A DNA stretch of 64,000 bases, taken from the NCBI RefSeq assembly GCF_013416325.1, contig NZ_JACCGK010000001.1, forward strand, positions 248,001-312,000, read 5' to 3'. Below, in pieces: positions 35,991 through 45,821 of the stretch. How positions within the stretch are numbered: the first letter of the stretch is position 1; every line of letters begins with the position of its first letter. The position numbers and the translations under genes are program-made. The notes beneath the pieces are model-generated. The model ran no database searches. It was given only the letters and a program-made list of their open reading frames with translations, and was not told the origin of the DNA. Origin of the DNA: Vreelandella sedimenti (GTDB lineage: Bacteria > Pseudomonadota > Gammaproteobacteria > Pseudomonadales > Halomonadaceae).

Positions 35991-37280
35991 TTATCGGGTT
36001 AAGCTCGCCAAGCTGGCGGCCAGTAGTTGAGTGCCCGCCACGGCATCATCGAGTTCGGTATGCTCATCAGGGTGGTGGCTAAGGCCATCGCGGCAGGGCA
36101 CAAACAGCATTGCCGTCGGGCAGTGTTTGGCGAGGTGAATCGCATCGTGAAAGGCACCCGATACTAGACGCGGTGCGGGCATGCCCAGCTCGTGGGCGGT
36201 ATCATCAAGCAGGGCGGTGAGGGTCGCGGGAAATCCGACGGGATCAACCCGCGATAGCGGGGTCAGCGTGGCGTTGCAGCCCGCCCAGGACTGCTGAGCG
36301 AGGTCACTGAATTCGGCTTCCAGCGCCTTTAGCGTGGCGGCTTCGGGGTGGCGCAAATCAATAGTGAAGGTGACCTGGTCGGGAATGGTGTTCACCGAGC
36401 CGGGGCTGACGGCAAACTTACCAATGGTAAATCGCACACGGTCTTCCCCATCCCGGGCAGCTTCCCTCAGGGCAGTTGCCAGCGCACAAGCGCCTTCCAA
36501 CGCATCACGGCGCGATGACCGCGGTGTAGTGCCCGCGTGGTTGGCGCTCCCGGATACGGTGACTTCAAACCAACTGACACCCTGGATACCTTCGACCACG
36601 CCCACGGCAGCACCTTCACGTTCCAGAATCGGGCCTTGCTCAATATGCAGCTCAAGAAAGGCGTGCATCGGCGTTGTCAGCGGGCGGCGGGGAATGCCTG
36701 CTGAATCCAGTTTCGTCAGACATGCATCCAATACACTCCCCAGGCTGACGCCTTCGCTGTCTTCAATCTGGCGGGTTTCCTCCAGACTGCGTACGCCGCA
36801 GAATACCGCCGAACCGGAGGTGCCTGGGGAGAAGCGAGCGCCCTCTTCATTGGTCCAGCTCACCAGCGATAGAGGACGGCGTGGGTTAAAGCCCGCCTGT
36901 TTCAGTGCACGTAGTGCCTCGAGTCCTGCCAGCACGCCCAGCGCACCATCGTACTTACCCCCCGCCGGTTGGCTATCCAAATGACTGCCTGTGACGACAG
37001 GCTCAAGCGCGGGGTCGCTACCGGGCACATCAAGAAACACGTTGCCGATAGCGTCTACGCTTGCCTTGGCACCCAGGGCGCTGGCCTGCTCAATCAGCCA
37101 TAGCCGTGCGCGGGTGTCATTGTCATCAAGTGCTAGGCGTGCCACGCCGCCATCTGAACGGCCGCCCATCATCGCTACCGTTGCCAGGTCATTGGCTAGG
37201 CGTTCTGGACTTACCGCTGCAGCGAGGGTCGCCAGGTCGATAGCGGGCTTGTCGGTTGGCTCATTACGGCGGCTTGTCAT
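35991..37280 (-). CDS. M20-family N-carbamoyl/ureido amidohydrolase (second paralogue)
   Basis: Zinc hydrolase of 429 aa in the allantoate/N-carbamoyl-L-amino acid hydrolase group. Start ATG 37280 has GGAG 6 bases upstream. Metal and substrate motifs are present: TGSHLDSQPAGGKYDGALG, WTNEEGARFSPG, LELHIEQGPILE, and SANHAGTTPRSSRRDAL. It is diverged from the paralogue at 14488-15762. It sits between the DUF1989 and ureohydrolase genes, so a carbamoylated or ureido intermediate of guanidino compound breakdown is a reasonable substrate. Confidence 0.87.
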   Translation of the reverse strand: MTSRRNEPTDKPAIDLATLAAAVSPERLANDLATVAMMGGRSDGGVARLALDDNDTRARLWLIEQASALGAKASVDAIGNVFLDVPGSDPALEPVVTGSHLDSQPAGGKYDGALGVLAGLEALRALKQAGFNPRRPLSLVSWTNEEGARFSPGTSGSAVFCGVRSLEETRQIEDSEGVSLGSVLDACLTKLDSAGIPRRPLTTPMHAFLELHIEQGPILEREGAAVGVVEGIQGVSWFEVTVSGSANHAGTTPRSSRRDALEGACALATALREAARDGEDRVRFTIGKFAVSPGSVNTIPDQVTFTIDLRHPEAATLKALEAEFSDLAQQSWAGCNATLTPLSRVDPVGFPATLTALLDDTAHELGMPAPRLVSGAFHDAIHLAKHCPTAMLFVPCRDGLSHHPDEHTELDDAVAGTQLLAASLASLTR

Positions 37281-37300
37281 CAGGCTCTCCCAGGCGATGT

Positions 37301-38020
37301 TTATTCGTAGACTTCGAAATGTACCTCGACAGGTACGCACTCTGCTCCATTGATGGGGATAATGTCTTGCGGGCAGGCGGACATGGCCACGATACAGTCC
37401 ATCTCGGCGCGTAGCTCCACATAGTCACCGGGTTTGGAAACCGGCGGGCACCAGTCGACTTTCATCTGCTCATTAACGGGAATATTCATCCATAGGTTGA
37501 GTGGCTGGGGAACTTCGGGAGTGTCCACACCGATCGCTTTCAGGGCTAAGCGGAGATTATCGGCACAGCTGTCATGGTAACCCTCGACACCCAGTGTCAT
37601 GTAACGAAACAGGTCGCAGGCGGCCATTAGCGTGTCGTGAATACCCGGTGAAGTGTCGGCAGTGAGGGTCATGATTGGGCGGCGACGGTTACTTATCAGC
37701 GGATCGCCGACGCGGGGGATCAGTGCGCTCAACCAAGCACGCCCGTGTTCCCAGGACATGAACTCGTTGACGTTGTCGCTGCTGAACGCCCATGTATCGC
37801 ACACTTGGGTACCATGGGTATTGATAATGCGGATGGTTTGACCTGCTTTCAGGCGGACTGCCCGTCCACCGCGGGCAGCGACTTCGTAGCGTTCACCCAG
37901 TACCGGCGTGCCGTCTGGGGAGATCGGTGTTTCCAGCGTATGGTTGTGGCCGCAGGGCTCGCTGTTGCTGCGCGGCAGTTGCTCAATGCGAGCGTGGTCA
38001 AAGCGTGAATCAGCGTTCAT
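37301..38020 (-). CDS. DUF1989 (urea carboxylase-associated / carboxyguanidine deiminase-like) protein
   Basis: Protein of 239 aa beginning MNADSRFDHA, with AAGGAG 6 bases upstream. DUF1989 features are the barrel motif VRLKAGQTIRIINTHGTQVCDTWAF, DPLISNRRRPIMTL, ACDLFRYMTLGVEGYH, and SKPGDYVELRAEMDCIVAMSACPQD with the conserved Cys (all by key residues). Some family members (CgdA/CgdB) are carboxyguanidine deiminase subunits; others are annotated only as urea carboxylase-associated. Only one such gene occurs here. No urea carboxylase is present in the window, so a different guanidino substrate is inferred. Confidence 0.82.
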   Translation of the reverse strand: MNADSRFDHARIEQLPRSNSEPCGHNHTLETPISPDGTPVLGERYEVAARGGRAVRLKAGQTIRIINTHGTQVCDTWAFSSDNVNEFMSWEHGRAWLSALIPRVGDPLISNRRRPIMTLTADTSPGIHDTLMAACDLFRYMTLGVEGYHDSCADNLRLALKAIGVDTPEVPQPLNLWMNIPVNEQMKVDWCPPVSKPGDYVELRAEMDCIVAMSACPQDIIPINGAECVPVEVHFEVYE

Positions 38021-38077
38021 CGGGTGCTCCTTGATCAATAGAAAAGTCTTGCATTGGGGTGGTTGTTGCAGGCATCG

Positions 38078-38896
38078 CTAATCGATGTTGCGCTCGCGCC
38101 AGGTGTTGAGAAACTGCTGAAGGCGTTCGCTTTTTGGCTGACGGAATAGCGTGGCGGGTGGGCCGCTCTCTACGACGCGTCCCTGATCCATAAAGATCAC
38201 ACGGTTGGCGACATTGGCGGCAAAGCCCATTTCGTGAGTGACGATCACCATGGTCATGCCATCGGCGGCCAGCTTTTTCATGACATCCAGCACTTCACCG
38301 ACGAGTTCAGGGTCAAGCGCCGACGTGGGCTCATCAAAAAACATCACTCTGGGTTTCATGGCGAGCGCCCGCGCGATCGCCACTCGTTGCTTCTGGCCAC
38401 CGGAAAGGCTCTCAGGGAAATGGCCTGCCCGATCAGAAAGGCCGACCTGCTCCAGCATGGCCATGCCTTCCGTGTCGGCTTCCTGGCGGGAAAGGCCGTT
38501 GACCAGCCGCAGCGCTTCGGTCACGTTCTCCAGCGCGGTGCGATGGGGCCAAAGGTGAAAGTGTTGAAATACCATGCCCACTGGCGCACGTACGTCGTCT
38601 ACGCGCTTTTCGCTGGTGCGCACGCGTTTGCCGTTGCGGTCCTCATAGCCCAGCAGTTGGCCGTCGATATACACGCTGCCATGATCATAGGGCTCCAAAA
38701 ATGCCAGGCAGCGCAGCAGTGTTGATTTGCCGGAACCCGAAGGGCCAATCACACAGACCACTTCGGAAGGAGCGAGACTGAAGTCGATATCGGTCAACAC
38801 TTCCAGGTCGCCAAACTGTTTGCTGATGCCGTGCGCCTCAACAATCGACTTTTGGCGCGGGGGCGATGATGGCGAGAGCGTGTCAGCCATGGGCAT
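38078..38896 (-). CDS. Polar amino acid ABC transporter ATP-binding protein
   Basis: ATPase of 272 aa of the GlnQ/HisP type. It has Walker [10 protein letters not shown], signature [15 protein letters not shown], Walker [12 protein letters not shown] and the switch His in VTHEMGF. Start ATG 38896 has AAGGAG 9 bases upstream and overlaps the permease gene by 14 bp; ATG 38890 is an alternative. It energises the two permeases and binding protein encoded just upstream. Amino acid or guanidino acid import is inferred from family. Confidence 0.93.
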   Translation of the reverse strand: MPMADTLSPSSPPRQKSIVEAHGISKQFGDLEVLTDIDFSLAPSEVVCVIGPSGSGKSTLLRCLAFLEPYDHGSVYIDGQLLGYEDRNGKRVRTSEKRVDDVRAPVGMVFQHFHLWPHRTALENVTEALRLVNGLSRQEADTEGMAMLEQVGLSDRAGHFPESLSGGQKQRVAIARALAMKPRVMFFDEPTSALDPELVGEVLDVMKKLAADGMTMVIVTHEMGFAANVANRVIFMDQGRVVESGPPATLFRQPKSERLQQFLNTWRERNID

Positions 38897-39581
38897 GGGG
38901 AGTGGCTCCTTGTTGAGAGGCAGGGCGCGGTTGACGATTGGCCAGGCGTTTTTCCAGCGCATAGCCACCACGGGCAATCAGTTCGATCATTAGCCAGTAG
39001 AGCAGGGCAACGGCCAAGTAGGGCTCGATGACTTGAAAGGTCTGGTTGACGATCGTGGTGGCGTTTTTGGTCAGGTCGTCCACCGAGATGATCGAGATCA
39101 GGGCGGACTCCTTCACCAGAATGATCAACTGATTGGTGCCAGGCGGCACGATCAAGCGTGCCATTTGCGGAATCTGAATGTGTGTCAGCGCATGCCAGCG
39201 AGAGATGCCGAGCATCCGCGCCGCCTCCAACTGGCCCTTGGGAATCGACTTGAAGCCGCCACGATAAATTTCCGCAAAATAGCCAGCACCATAGAGGCCG
39301 AGCCCCATAACGCCTGCGACGCTGGCGCTCAGCGTCAAGCCGATGCTGGGGCCGCCGTAATAGAGCAGAAACAGCAGAATCAGCAGAGGAGTGCCGCGGC
39401 AAAGCTCTACATAGCAGGCGACCGGGTAGCCGAACAGGCGCGGGTTGGCGAGCCGCAGCGCGGCGAGTACCAGTCCCAGCGAAAGCGCCAGTAGGCAGCC
39501 TGTAAAGCAGATCCATAACGTGTTCCAGAAACCTTGCAGGATCAGGCCACGCACTTCCCATAGCAGGGTAATATCAAACAT
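38883..39581 (-). CDS. Polar amino acid ABC transporter permease (HisM/GlnP type), first
   Basis: Permease of 232 aa starting [12 protein letters not shown], with five hydrophobic segments. It shows the family motifs [17 protein letters not shown] and the EAA loop region [24 protein letters not shown], by key residues. Start ATG 39581 is preferred to a GTG 9 bp upstream, which is too close to AGGAG. It pairs with the permease encoded 13 bp upstream. Confidence 0.92.
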   Translation of the reverse strand: MFDITLLWEVRGLILQGFWNTLWICFTGCLLALSLGLVLAALRLANPRLFGYPVACYVELCRGTPLLILLFLLYYGGPSIGLTLSASVAGVMGLGLYGAGYFAEIYRGGFKSIPKGQLEAARMLGISRWHALTHIQIPQMARLIVPPGTNQLIILVKESALISIISVDDLTKNATTIVNQTFQVIEPYLAVALLYWLMIELIARGGYALEKRLANRQPRPASQQGATPHAHG

Positions 39582-39594
39582 AGCGGGCACTCTC

Positions 39595-40251
39595 CTAGTC
39601 GGTGGCCAAACCGCCGGTCATCCGGCGTTCCAAGTGAGCGCTGAGTAGTGCCAGCACCAAATTGACCGCGAGATACAGCAGCGCGGCAGCCAAGTACGTT
39701 TCTAGCGGTTGAAAGGTGCGTGAGGCGATTTGCTCGCTAACGCGCATCAGTTCAGTGACTGCGATCACCGAGATCAGCGATGAATTCTTGAGAATCGTGA
39801 TGATCTCGTTGGTCAGGGGTGGCAGGGTAAGGCGAAAGACCTGAGGCATGATGATGCGCCTGCGGGTTTGCCAGGAGGAGATGCCCGCCATGCGCGCCGC
39901 CTCGATTTGCCCTGCGGGAATATGGCTGATGCCGCTGCGGAAAATTTCCGACTGGAACGCTGCCGTATTGAGGGTCAGGGTCAATATAGCGGCTGAAATC
40001 GGCGCGATCTCAATGCCGACTTCGGGCAGCAAATAGTAGACCAGCAGCAGTTGCAGCAGGATGGGGGTGCCGCGCCAAAAGCTACGGTAAAGTCCGCAGG
40101 GCCAGCGTACCAAACCATGGCGACTGGTCAGGCCGAAGGCCAGCAAGACACCTAGCACCAGGCCCAGGGCGATGGCGGAAAGCGAGACCACCAAGGTGGT
40201 GGCCAAGCCTTCAAGCAGCACAGGGTAGTGGTTGAGCAGGATCTCAAGCAT
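39595..40251 (-). CDS. Polar amino acid ABC transporter permease (HisQ/GlnP type), second
   Basis: Permease of 218 aa with hydrophobic segments and the conserved FWRGTPILLQLLLVYYLLP and GQIEAARMAGISSW EAA-loop motifs (by key residues). It forms a heterodimer with the neighbouring permease. It is 49 bp downstream of the binding-protein gene in the same leftward operon. Confidence 0.92.
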   Translation of the reverse strand: MLEILLNHYPVLLEGLATTLVVSLSAIALGLVLGVLLAFGLTSRHGLVRWPCGLYRSFWRGTPILLQLLLVYYLLPEVGIEIAPISAAILTLTLNTAAFQSEIFRSGISHIPAGQIEAARMAGISSWQTRRRIIMPQVFRLTLPPLTNEIITILKNSSLISVIAVTELMRVSEQIASRTFQPLETYLAAALLYLAVNLVLALLSAHLERRMTGGLATD

Positions 40252-40300
40252 GGGTCATCCAGAAAGCGAAGTAGCGCGGCTCGGTTAACGTCAGGCTGTT

Positions 40301-41128
40301 TTACTCAGCCGCTGGCAGTTCTAACGGTAAATCCATTGGGCTGCCGAACCACTTCTCCTGGAGTTCATCCAAGGTGCCGTCTTCATTGAGGCGTTGAATC
40401 TGCTCATCCATAAAGGCATTAAGCGACGCGCTCTCTTCGTTATCGCGCCCGGCCCAGGAGAAGTAAACCGGGTCACCGAAGGTGCCCACGACTTCAAACA
40501 CATCTGGACGGGTGCGTTCTGCTTCGAGCAGGTTGGGGAGACTGTTGATCACCACATCGACACGCCCGGTTCCCAGCTCGGCATAGGCTTCGTCAACGCC
40601 TGTATAGGTGCGAATGTCCTCAACGGGCGTGCCCGCTTCCTCTAGCTCGGCGGCCAAGGCTTCCAACGCATCCAACTGCGCCGAGCCCGCTTGGGCGGCG
40701 GCCACCTTACCGGCAATATCCTCCGGTGAGCTGATACCCTCTTCACCGGCGCGTTTAAGAATCGCCATGGTGGCGTCGGCAATCGGGGCGCTTAAGTGGT
40801 AGCGTTCCATGCGCTCCGGCGTGGCGGTTACCGAGGTGATCACGTAATCAAACCGTTCGCGCTCCAGTCCCGGTAGAATGCCTTGCCAGGGCAGGTCCAT
40901 GCGGATCAGTTCGACGCCCTCAAGCTCGGGCATGATGTGTTCCATGATATCGGCGGAGTAGCCGACAATTTCGCCATCTTCAATATACTCAAACGGCGCA
41001 AAGCGGGCTTCCGTGCCTACGGTAAAGGTGCCTTCCGAGCGAATATCATCAAGTAAGTCACTGTGGGCGGTGGTGGCGAAGCTGACGCCAAGAAGGAGGC
41101 CAGCGGTAATGGTAGGGATGCGTTGCAT
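40301..41128 (-). CDS. Periplasmic amino acid-binding protein of the ABC transporter
   Basis: Solute-binding protein of 275 aa (SBP_bac_3). Start ATG 41128 has AAGGAG 7 bases upstream and gives a signal peptide MQRIPTITAGLLLGVSFATTAHS. Mature motifs include GTFTVGTEARFAPFEYIEDGEIVGYSADIM and the middle DYVITSVTATPERMERYHLSAPI, by key residues. It is the first gene of the operon that continues to the ureohydrolase, and is divergent from a LysR gene. Ligand is unknown; acidic, basic and guanidino amino acids are all compatible. Confidence 0.92.
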   Translation of the reverse strand: MQRIPTITAGLLLGVSFATTAHSDLLDDIRSEGTFTVGTEARFAPFEYIEDGEIVGYSADIMEHIMPELEGVELIRMDLPWQGILPGLERERFDYVITSVTATPERMERYHLSAPIADATMAILKRAGEEGISSPEDIAGKVAAAQAGSAQLDALEALAAELEEAGTPVEDIRTYTGVDEAYAELGTGRVDVVINSLPNLLEAERTRPDVFEVVGTFGDPVYFSWAGRDNEESASLNAFMDEQIQRLNEDGTLDELQEKWFGSPMDLPLELPAAE

Positions 41129-41210
41129 GGGGATGCTCCTTGGAGTAGTGAGGCTCGAACCAGCGGCGAAGGCCAACTGAACAAGAACCCCTTGAGTTAA
41201 GCAGGTGTGA

Positions 41211-41228
41211 TGCAACAATAAAATTGCT
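41211..41228. promoter_or_regulatory. Possible LysR operator
   Basis: Dyad GCAA (41212-41215) and TTGC (41224-41227) with an 8-bp spacer, in the divergent region between the ABC binding-protein gene and lysR. The spacing is like LysR T-N11-A sites. It is short and tentative. Confidence 0.35.
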
Positions 41229-41287
41229 ATCTTTCGATGTTCATACCCGTTTTATTGATGTTATTTGCACTAACGTGGAGCATGCCG

Positions 41288-42250
41288 ATGAAACTCTCCG
41301 CCGCCGATCTGAAAAGCCTTTCCGTGTTCCTTGCCGTCACTGAACATCGTGGATTTGCTGGTGCCCAGACGGCACTGCACATGAGCCAGTCCGCGGTGAG
41401 TTTCCATATCCGCGCGCTTGAAGAGCGGGTGGGGTTTACCGTTTGTCGTCGGGGTAGGCAGGGGTTTGAACTGACCGAGCGAGGCGCCATCGTCTATGAG
41501 CGTGCCAAACTACTGCTCTCATCGGTGGACGATTTTGATAGTGAAATGAGCGAGCTACGCAGCTCGGTCTACGGCACGCTGCGGCTAGGGGTAGTCGATA
41601 ACACCATTATGGATGTGGATCTTGATTTGCAGGGGGTGATTGGCGAATTCCTGCGCAAAAACCCCAAGGCGCGCCTCAACATTACCGTGGGCAGCCCTGA
41701 CCGCTTGATTGGCGACATTGCCAATGGTGAGGTGCAATTGGGCATTCTTCCGGAAACTGCGCAAATGGAGGGTTTGCAGCATCGGCAGGTCTATACCGAG
41801 ATGCACGGTATCTACTGTGCACGGCGGCATCCACTATTTGAGCGGGATGGCCACCAGATGACAGTGGAAGAAGTGATCGAGCATCCGTTCGTGGTCAGGC
41901 CCTATGCCAATTTGCAGGAGCTTGAGAGCTTCCCCAATGCGCAGGTGGGCGCCCATGCATCCAATATGGAGGCTCAGGCGCTGTTGATCTTGAGTGGCCA
42001 CTTTATCGGCAATCTTCCCCATTACTATGCCAACCATTGGGTCGAGCGAGGCGAGCTCAAGGCACTACTGCCCGGGCAAGTCGAGATTGCCTCTCCCTTC
42101 TGCGTTGTCACCCGGGCCGGGCGGCGTCCCTCACTTATCGTACGCACCTTTATTCAAGAGCTGGTGGCCCGTCTTTGGCAGCAATCGCATCTGGTCGAGG
42201 CTTATAAGGGGGATGAGCTGTTTAAAACCTCACCGACGCCTGAAGGCTGA
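41288..42250 (+). CDS. LysR-family regulator
   Basis: Regulator of 320 aa beginning MKLSAADLKSLSVFLAV. ATG 41288 is chosen because GGAG lies 7 bases upstream; an in-frame ATG at 41282 is nearly on top of it. The N-terminal HTH shows HRGFAGAQTALHMSQSAVSFHIRALEERVG (by key residues), followed by a substrate-binding domain (LRLGVVDNTIMDVDL). It is divergent from the ABC/guanidino operon and is the obvious candidate regulator. Its 3' end overlaps the TonB receptor pseudogene by 29 bp. Confidence 0.92.
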   Translation: MKLSAADLKSLSVFLAVTEHRGFAGAQTALHMSQSAVSFHIRALEERVGFTVCRRGRQGFELTERGAIVYERAKLLLSSVDDFDSEMSELRSSVYGTLRLGVVDNTIMDVDLDLQGVIGEFLRKNPKARLNITVGSPDRLIGDIANGEVQLGILPETAQMEGLQHRQVYTEMHGIYCARRHPLFERDGHQMTVEEVIEHPFVVRPYANLQELESFPNAQVGAHASNMEAQALLILSGHFIGNLPHYYANHWVERGELKALLPGQVEIASPFCVVTRAGRRPSLIVRTFIQELVARLWQQSHLVEAYKGDELFKTSPTPEG

Positions 42251-42745
42251 CTTCCAGTGGGTCGCCGACCACTACGCGCGTACTGCCGCCGCGGGAGGGG
42301 TAGTAAGTGGTGTCGAACAGGTTCTTGGCATTAAGCTGCAGGTTCAGGCCACCGTAGCTCATATCATAAATATTCTGGTCGGTGACCACCGAGCCGCGAT
42401 ACACATCGCTCAAATAGTCCCGGCGGTGTTCGTGATCAATCCCGACGGTCAGGTCGTGGCGCATGCCAGCCAAAGTGGCGGTACTGGTGGTTTCCCCGGC
42501 GGTGTATTGCACACGGCGGTAATCGACTCCACGGTGCGGGCCTCTTCCAAAAACGACACCGGCTGTTTGCTGGCCAGGCTAGAGTGCTGGGCGCGATAGC
42601 TCTGCGGAGCTACATCGGTAAGGCGATCCGAGGTGACGATCAGTGTTTCTGAAGCGGTCTCATCGGTTTGTTGAGCATAGACATAGGGCAGCGGATTCAG
42701 AAGCAGCATCGGCGAAAACAGTGCAATGGTTCGAGAGCGGAACAT
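42222..42745 (-). pseudogene. TonB-dependent siderophore receptor, large internal deletions
   Basis: Only the two ends of an outer-membrane receptor of some 700 residues remain. The N-terminus (from ATG 42745) has a signal peptide and a TonB-box region (ETLIVTSDRLTDVAPQSYR), then part of the plug (RTVESITAV). In another frame follow barrel fragments (LAGMRHDLTVGIDHEHRRDY) and the C-terminus NAKNLFDTTYYPSRGG ... QASVRF, ending in aromatic Phe as usual. At least one deletion and a frameshift have removed most of the barrel. Confidence 0.88.
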
Positions 42746-42769
42746 GAGTGGTATCGATCCTTCTTATCG

Positions 42770-43857
42770 TCAATGGGTTGAGTGAGCAAGCGTTATTGAG
42801 CGTTGAGGGTGGGTGCCCCAGAAGTGACCTTCGCGACTTAGTACTGGCGTGGTGGGGAGCAGGGCGTCGAAGGTGGCGGCCGGGTCGAGGTCACTAAAAA
42901 GCGCGGGGTGCAGCCACTGGGTAATACGCTCCAGTGCCACGATGGCGAGGGGGCCTTGGTGGAAACCGTGCCAAAGGGCATAGAATCGCTCTTGCTGAAC
43001 GGCGTCGAGATGCTGCCAGCCGGGCAGTTCTTGACTGAGCGAGCGCAGGTCTTGGGCAACCTCTGCATCGCTAACCCCCAACCCCACGCTGATACCATCC
43101 CCCGCTGCCCACTGCCCCGCGGTATTGATAACGACCTCGGGCGGGGGGCTCAGTACCCATTCGTTGCTTAGCGTCGCCGAAGCGCCGGGGGTTAAAGCAT
43201 CGGCGATATTCTTGCCGCCTGCCCGCGCGACCAGGTCGGCCAGCCCGTTTCTTAAATTGGTACGGCAGCAGTCAACTTTTACTCCAGGGGCGATATTGAT
43301 CAGTACCCTGGGCGGTTCAGAGGGATTCTCTGCTAGCTCCAGCTCTGCCAAACCCTGGTCGATACGCGCCAAGCGCTGTTCAATCAGAGATATCATACGG
43401 TTGACCCGTGGCGTCGCGTTTAATGCCTCGCCTAAAAGAGCCAGGCTTTTGGCTGTGTTTTCCAACAGGTGACGGTTAAAGTCGATAAACAGGTAGGCAA
43501 TATCCAACTCGTCGAGTAGCCGCGCCAAAGGGGAGCCTTCAACACTGCTGGCACGTGAGAGATCAAACAGCATCAGATCCGGGGCCAGGTTCAGTAGCGC
43601 TTCGCTATCGAGCTGGGGGTCGCGTGTGAAAGCGTAGGCAACTGGGCAAGCGCGGGCCACTGGGTAGTAAAACGCTGGGCCATGGAGGGGTCGAACACGG
43701 CCAGCGGATAGGCCCAGCCCGCCAGATGCTCTGTCGGATTGTCCAGCAGGCTGGTCAGTGTATAGAACTGGCGCGGCTGGGTAAGGAATAGGCGTGATGG
43801 CGGCGCTGAAAGCGTTACCTGGCGCCCGGCGAGGTCGGTCACCGTTTTAGGAAAGCC
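42770..43857 (-). pseudogene. Iron-siderophore periplasmic binding protein, frameshifted and 5'-truncated
   Basis: The mature N-terminal part (FPKTVTDLAGRQVTLSAPPSR ... WPALAQLPTLS, by key residues) is in the frame of the upstream permease remnant. The rest (DPQLDSEALLNLAPDLMLFDLS to the C-terminal WGTHPQRS) is in another frame, with the break near 43620-43640. The signal peptide is gone, and the N-terminus is fused to permease debris. The family is FecB/FhuD-like iron-siderophore binding. No function is expected. Confidence 0.82.
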
Positions 43858-43914
43858 TTTAGCAACGTTCTGGTAAACGTCCGCCCGTGAGACGAGTGCC
43901 CAACACACCAGCCC

Positions 43915-44400
43915 ATCGACCAGCGCTTTACTGGCGATTGAGGCTAGCGAAAGCACCAGTGTCCCCGCCAGGGCGCTGCCCGGTAAGTAAAATCGGTGAT
44001 CTTCACCCAGCGACAGCCGGGCCATATGCGGGCCTACTAACCCGATAAAACCGATAGTGCCCACAAACGCGACCGCCGCAGCGGCAAGCAAGCTCACCCG
44101 CAGTAGCGAGATAAGCCGCAGACGCTCTACCGCAATGCCGAAGCTGCGTGCGTGTTCATCTCCCGAGCGTAGTACCGTCATCGCCCAGACAATGACCTGC
44201 TGAATCGGGCCTTGAGCATGGGCATCAAACATCAGCGCGATTAAATCAGCCATTGGGGTGTGTGTAGGGCCAGTGGCGATATCAGCCAGCAGGGAGATGA
44301 CCAAGGCGATAGCTAACCCTGCGACAATCAGCAAACGAGTAACAATAAAGCACCGTTAGCTGGATGCCAGCGGAGCAATAAGCGGCGAAGAGGCGGGCAT
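43915..44400 (-). pseudogene. FecCD-type iron-siderophore permease, fragments
   Basis: Pieces of a FecCD permease are joined together. An N-terminal fragment (MPASSPLIAPL from about 44400, then a stop, then LLIVAGLAIALVISLLADIATG) joins directly to SGDEHARSFGIAVERLRL and FVGTIGFIGLVGPHMARLSLGEDHRFYLPGSALAG, and breaks off after SIASKALV. Most of the central helices and the C-terminal end are missing. With the receptor and binding-protein remnants it represents an inactivated siderophore import operon. Confidence 0.83.
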
Positions 44401-44655
44401 GATAAAGGTGATTTCAAATGTGAAACGAAGGAAACAAGAGGAGTCTTATTTGCGATTAAAACTCATTCGTGATTGTATTTCCATCCTTTAGTCGTAGTCT
44501 TGTCAACTGCTGGGAAACCTAGCGCCACCTGATTGCGGTGGTGCTTCCTCTATGCTCTATTGAAGCGCTAGGCTTTATTAAATCGATACGCTTTATTTAA
44601 GCAGTTTTTGGCATACACTTACTTTTTGTTACATAAAAATATAAAGGAGCTCATT
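44401..44655. other. Intergenic region upstream of fbaB
   Basis: About 255 bp with no gene seen. Around 44450-44480 it is AT-rich with only a poor match to a Fur box, which would fit the promoter of the dead siderophore operon. A hairpin AGCGCCACC (44521-44529) / GGTGGTGCT (44537-44545) lies between it and the fbaB promoter, without a clear T-run. Confidence 0.4.
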
Positions 44656-45708
44656 ATGACTGATATAGCCGCTTTGCTTGGCAGTGACGCCGATAGTTTG
44701 CTTAATCACACATGCCAGGGCGTACCCCGTGAGAGCTTGCACCTACCGGGCCCAGACTTTATTGACCGTGTTATGGCGGATAGCGACCGCAGCCCAGCGG
44801 TGCTGCGCAATATGCAGAGCTTGTTTAATCACGGCCGTTTGGCGGGCACTGGCTACCTTAGCCTGTTGCCGGTAGATCAGGGCATTGAACATTCGGCAGG
44901 CGCCTCTTTTGCCCCTAACCCACGCTACTTCGATCCGTCCAATATCGTTGAGCTGGCACTCGAAGGTGGTTGTAACGGCGTGGCATCGACGCTGGGTGTT
45001 TTGTCATCGGTGGCGCGGCGTTATGCCCACAAAATCCCGATGATGCTCAAGCTTAACCATAACGAAACGTTGAGCCATCCGGCGATATACGACCAGACGC
45101 TATTTGCCGATGTAGACCAGGCCCACGACATGGGGTGCGTGGCGGTGGGGGCGACGATTTACTTTGGCTCCCATGAGAGCCGTCGGCAAATCATGGAGAT
45201 TAGCGAGGCCTTCGAGCGAGCTCACCAATTGGGAATGGTAACGGTCTTGTGGGCTTATTTACGCAATCCAGCCTTCAAGCAGGACGGCACTGATTATCAT
45301 GTAGCAGCCGACCTCACCAGCCAAGCTAACCACATGGCCGCAACCCTCAAGGCGGATATCGTCAAACAGAAACTGCCTGAGAACAACGGCGGTTACCGTG
45401 CAGTAGGCTTTGGTCATACGCACGACAATGTCTACAGTGAGCTAACCACTGACCACCCCATCGATTTGGCCCGCTACCAGGTTGCCAACTGCTTTATGGG
45501 CCGCGCGGGTTTGATTAATTCCGGCGGGGGCTCCAAGGGGCACTCTGATCTCGGCGAAGCGGTGCGCACGGCGGTGATCAATAAACGTGCCGGTGGTATG
45601 GGCTTGATTTCCGGACGCAAGGCGTTCCAAAAACCCATGCCGGAAGGCGTTGAACTGCTGCATGCGATTCAGGATGTCTATCTCGCTAAAGACGTTACGG
45701 TTGCCTAA
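44656..45708 (+). CDS. fbaB: Class I fructose-bisphosphate aldolase FbaB
   Basis: Schiff-base aldolase of the DhnA/FbaB type, 350 aa, with AAGGAG 7 bases before ATG 44656. Diagnostic stretches are [61 protein letters not shown] and [17 protein letters not shown] with the probable Schiff-base Lys (by key residues). It interconverts fructose-1,6-bisphosphate and triose phosphates in glycolysis/gluconeogenesis. It stands alone between the decayed siderophore locus and the PAAR gene. Confidence 0.95.
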   Translation: MTDIAALLGSDADSLLNHTCQGVPRESLHLPGPDFIDRVMADSDRSPAVLRNMQSLFNHGRLAGTGYLSLLPVDQGIEHSAGASFAPNPRYFDPSNIVELALEGGCNGVASTLGVLSSVARRYAHKIPMMLKLNHNETLSHPAIYDQTLFADVDQAHDMGCVAVGATIYFGSHESRRQIMEISEAFERAHQLGMVTVLWAYLRNPAFKQDGTDYHVAADLTSQANHMAATLKADIVKQKLPENNGGYRAVGFGHTHDNVYSELTTDHPIDLARYQVANCFMGRAGLINSGGGSKGHSDLGEAVRTAVINKRAGGMGLISGRKAFQKPMPEGVELLHAIQDVYLAKDVTVA

Positions 45709-45821
45709 TGGCTGGCAGTTGGCTAACCGTAGGCCTTAAGCGAGCACCAGCAAACTCGATGAATATTAAATAATCGTCGTATTGAAATGTTTAAAACGGC
45801 ATACGCTTAAGAAGCTATATC

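Noticed and set aside
38794..39561. Leftward frame of 255 codons overlapping the ABC permease
   Set aside because: Out of frame with a clear permease and ATPase; the residues are Arg/Ser-rich nonsense, apart from its last part sharing no motif.
37301..41128. Known guanidine carboxylase pathway
   Set aside because: Only a single DUF1989 gene is present and there is no biotin-dependent urea/guanidine carboxylase or allophanate hydrolase beside it.
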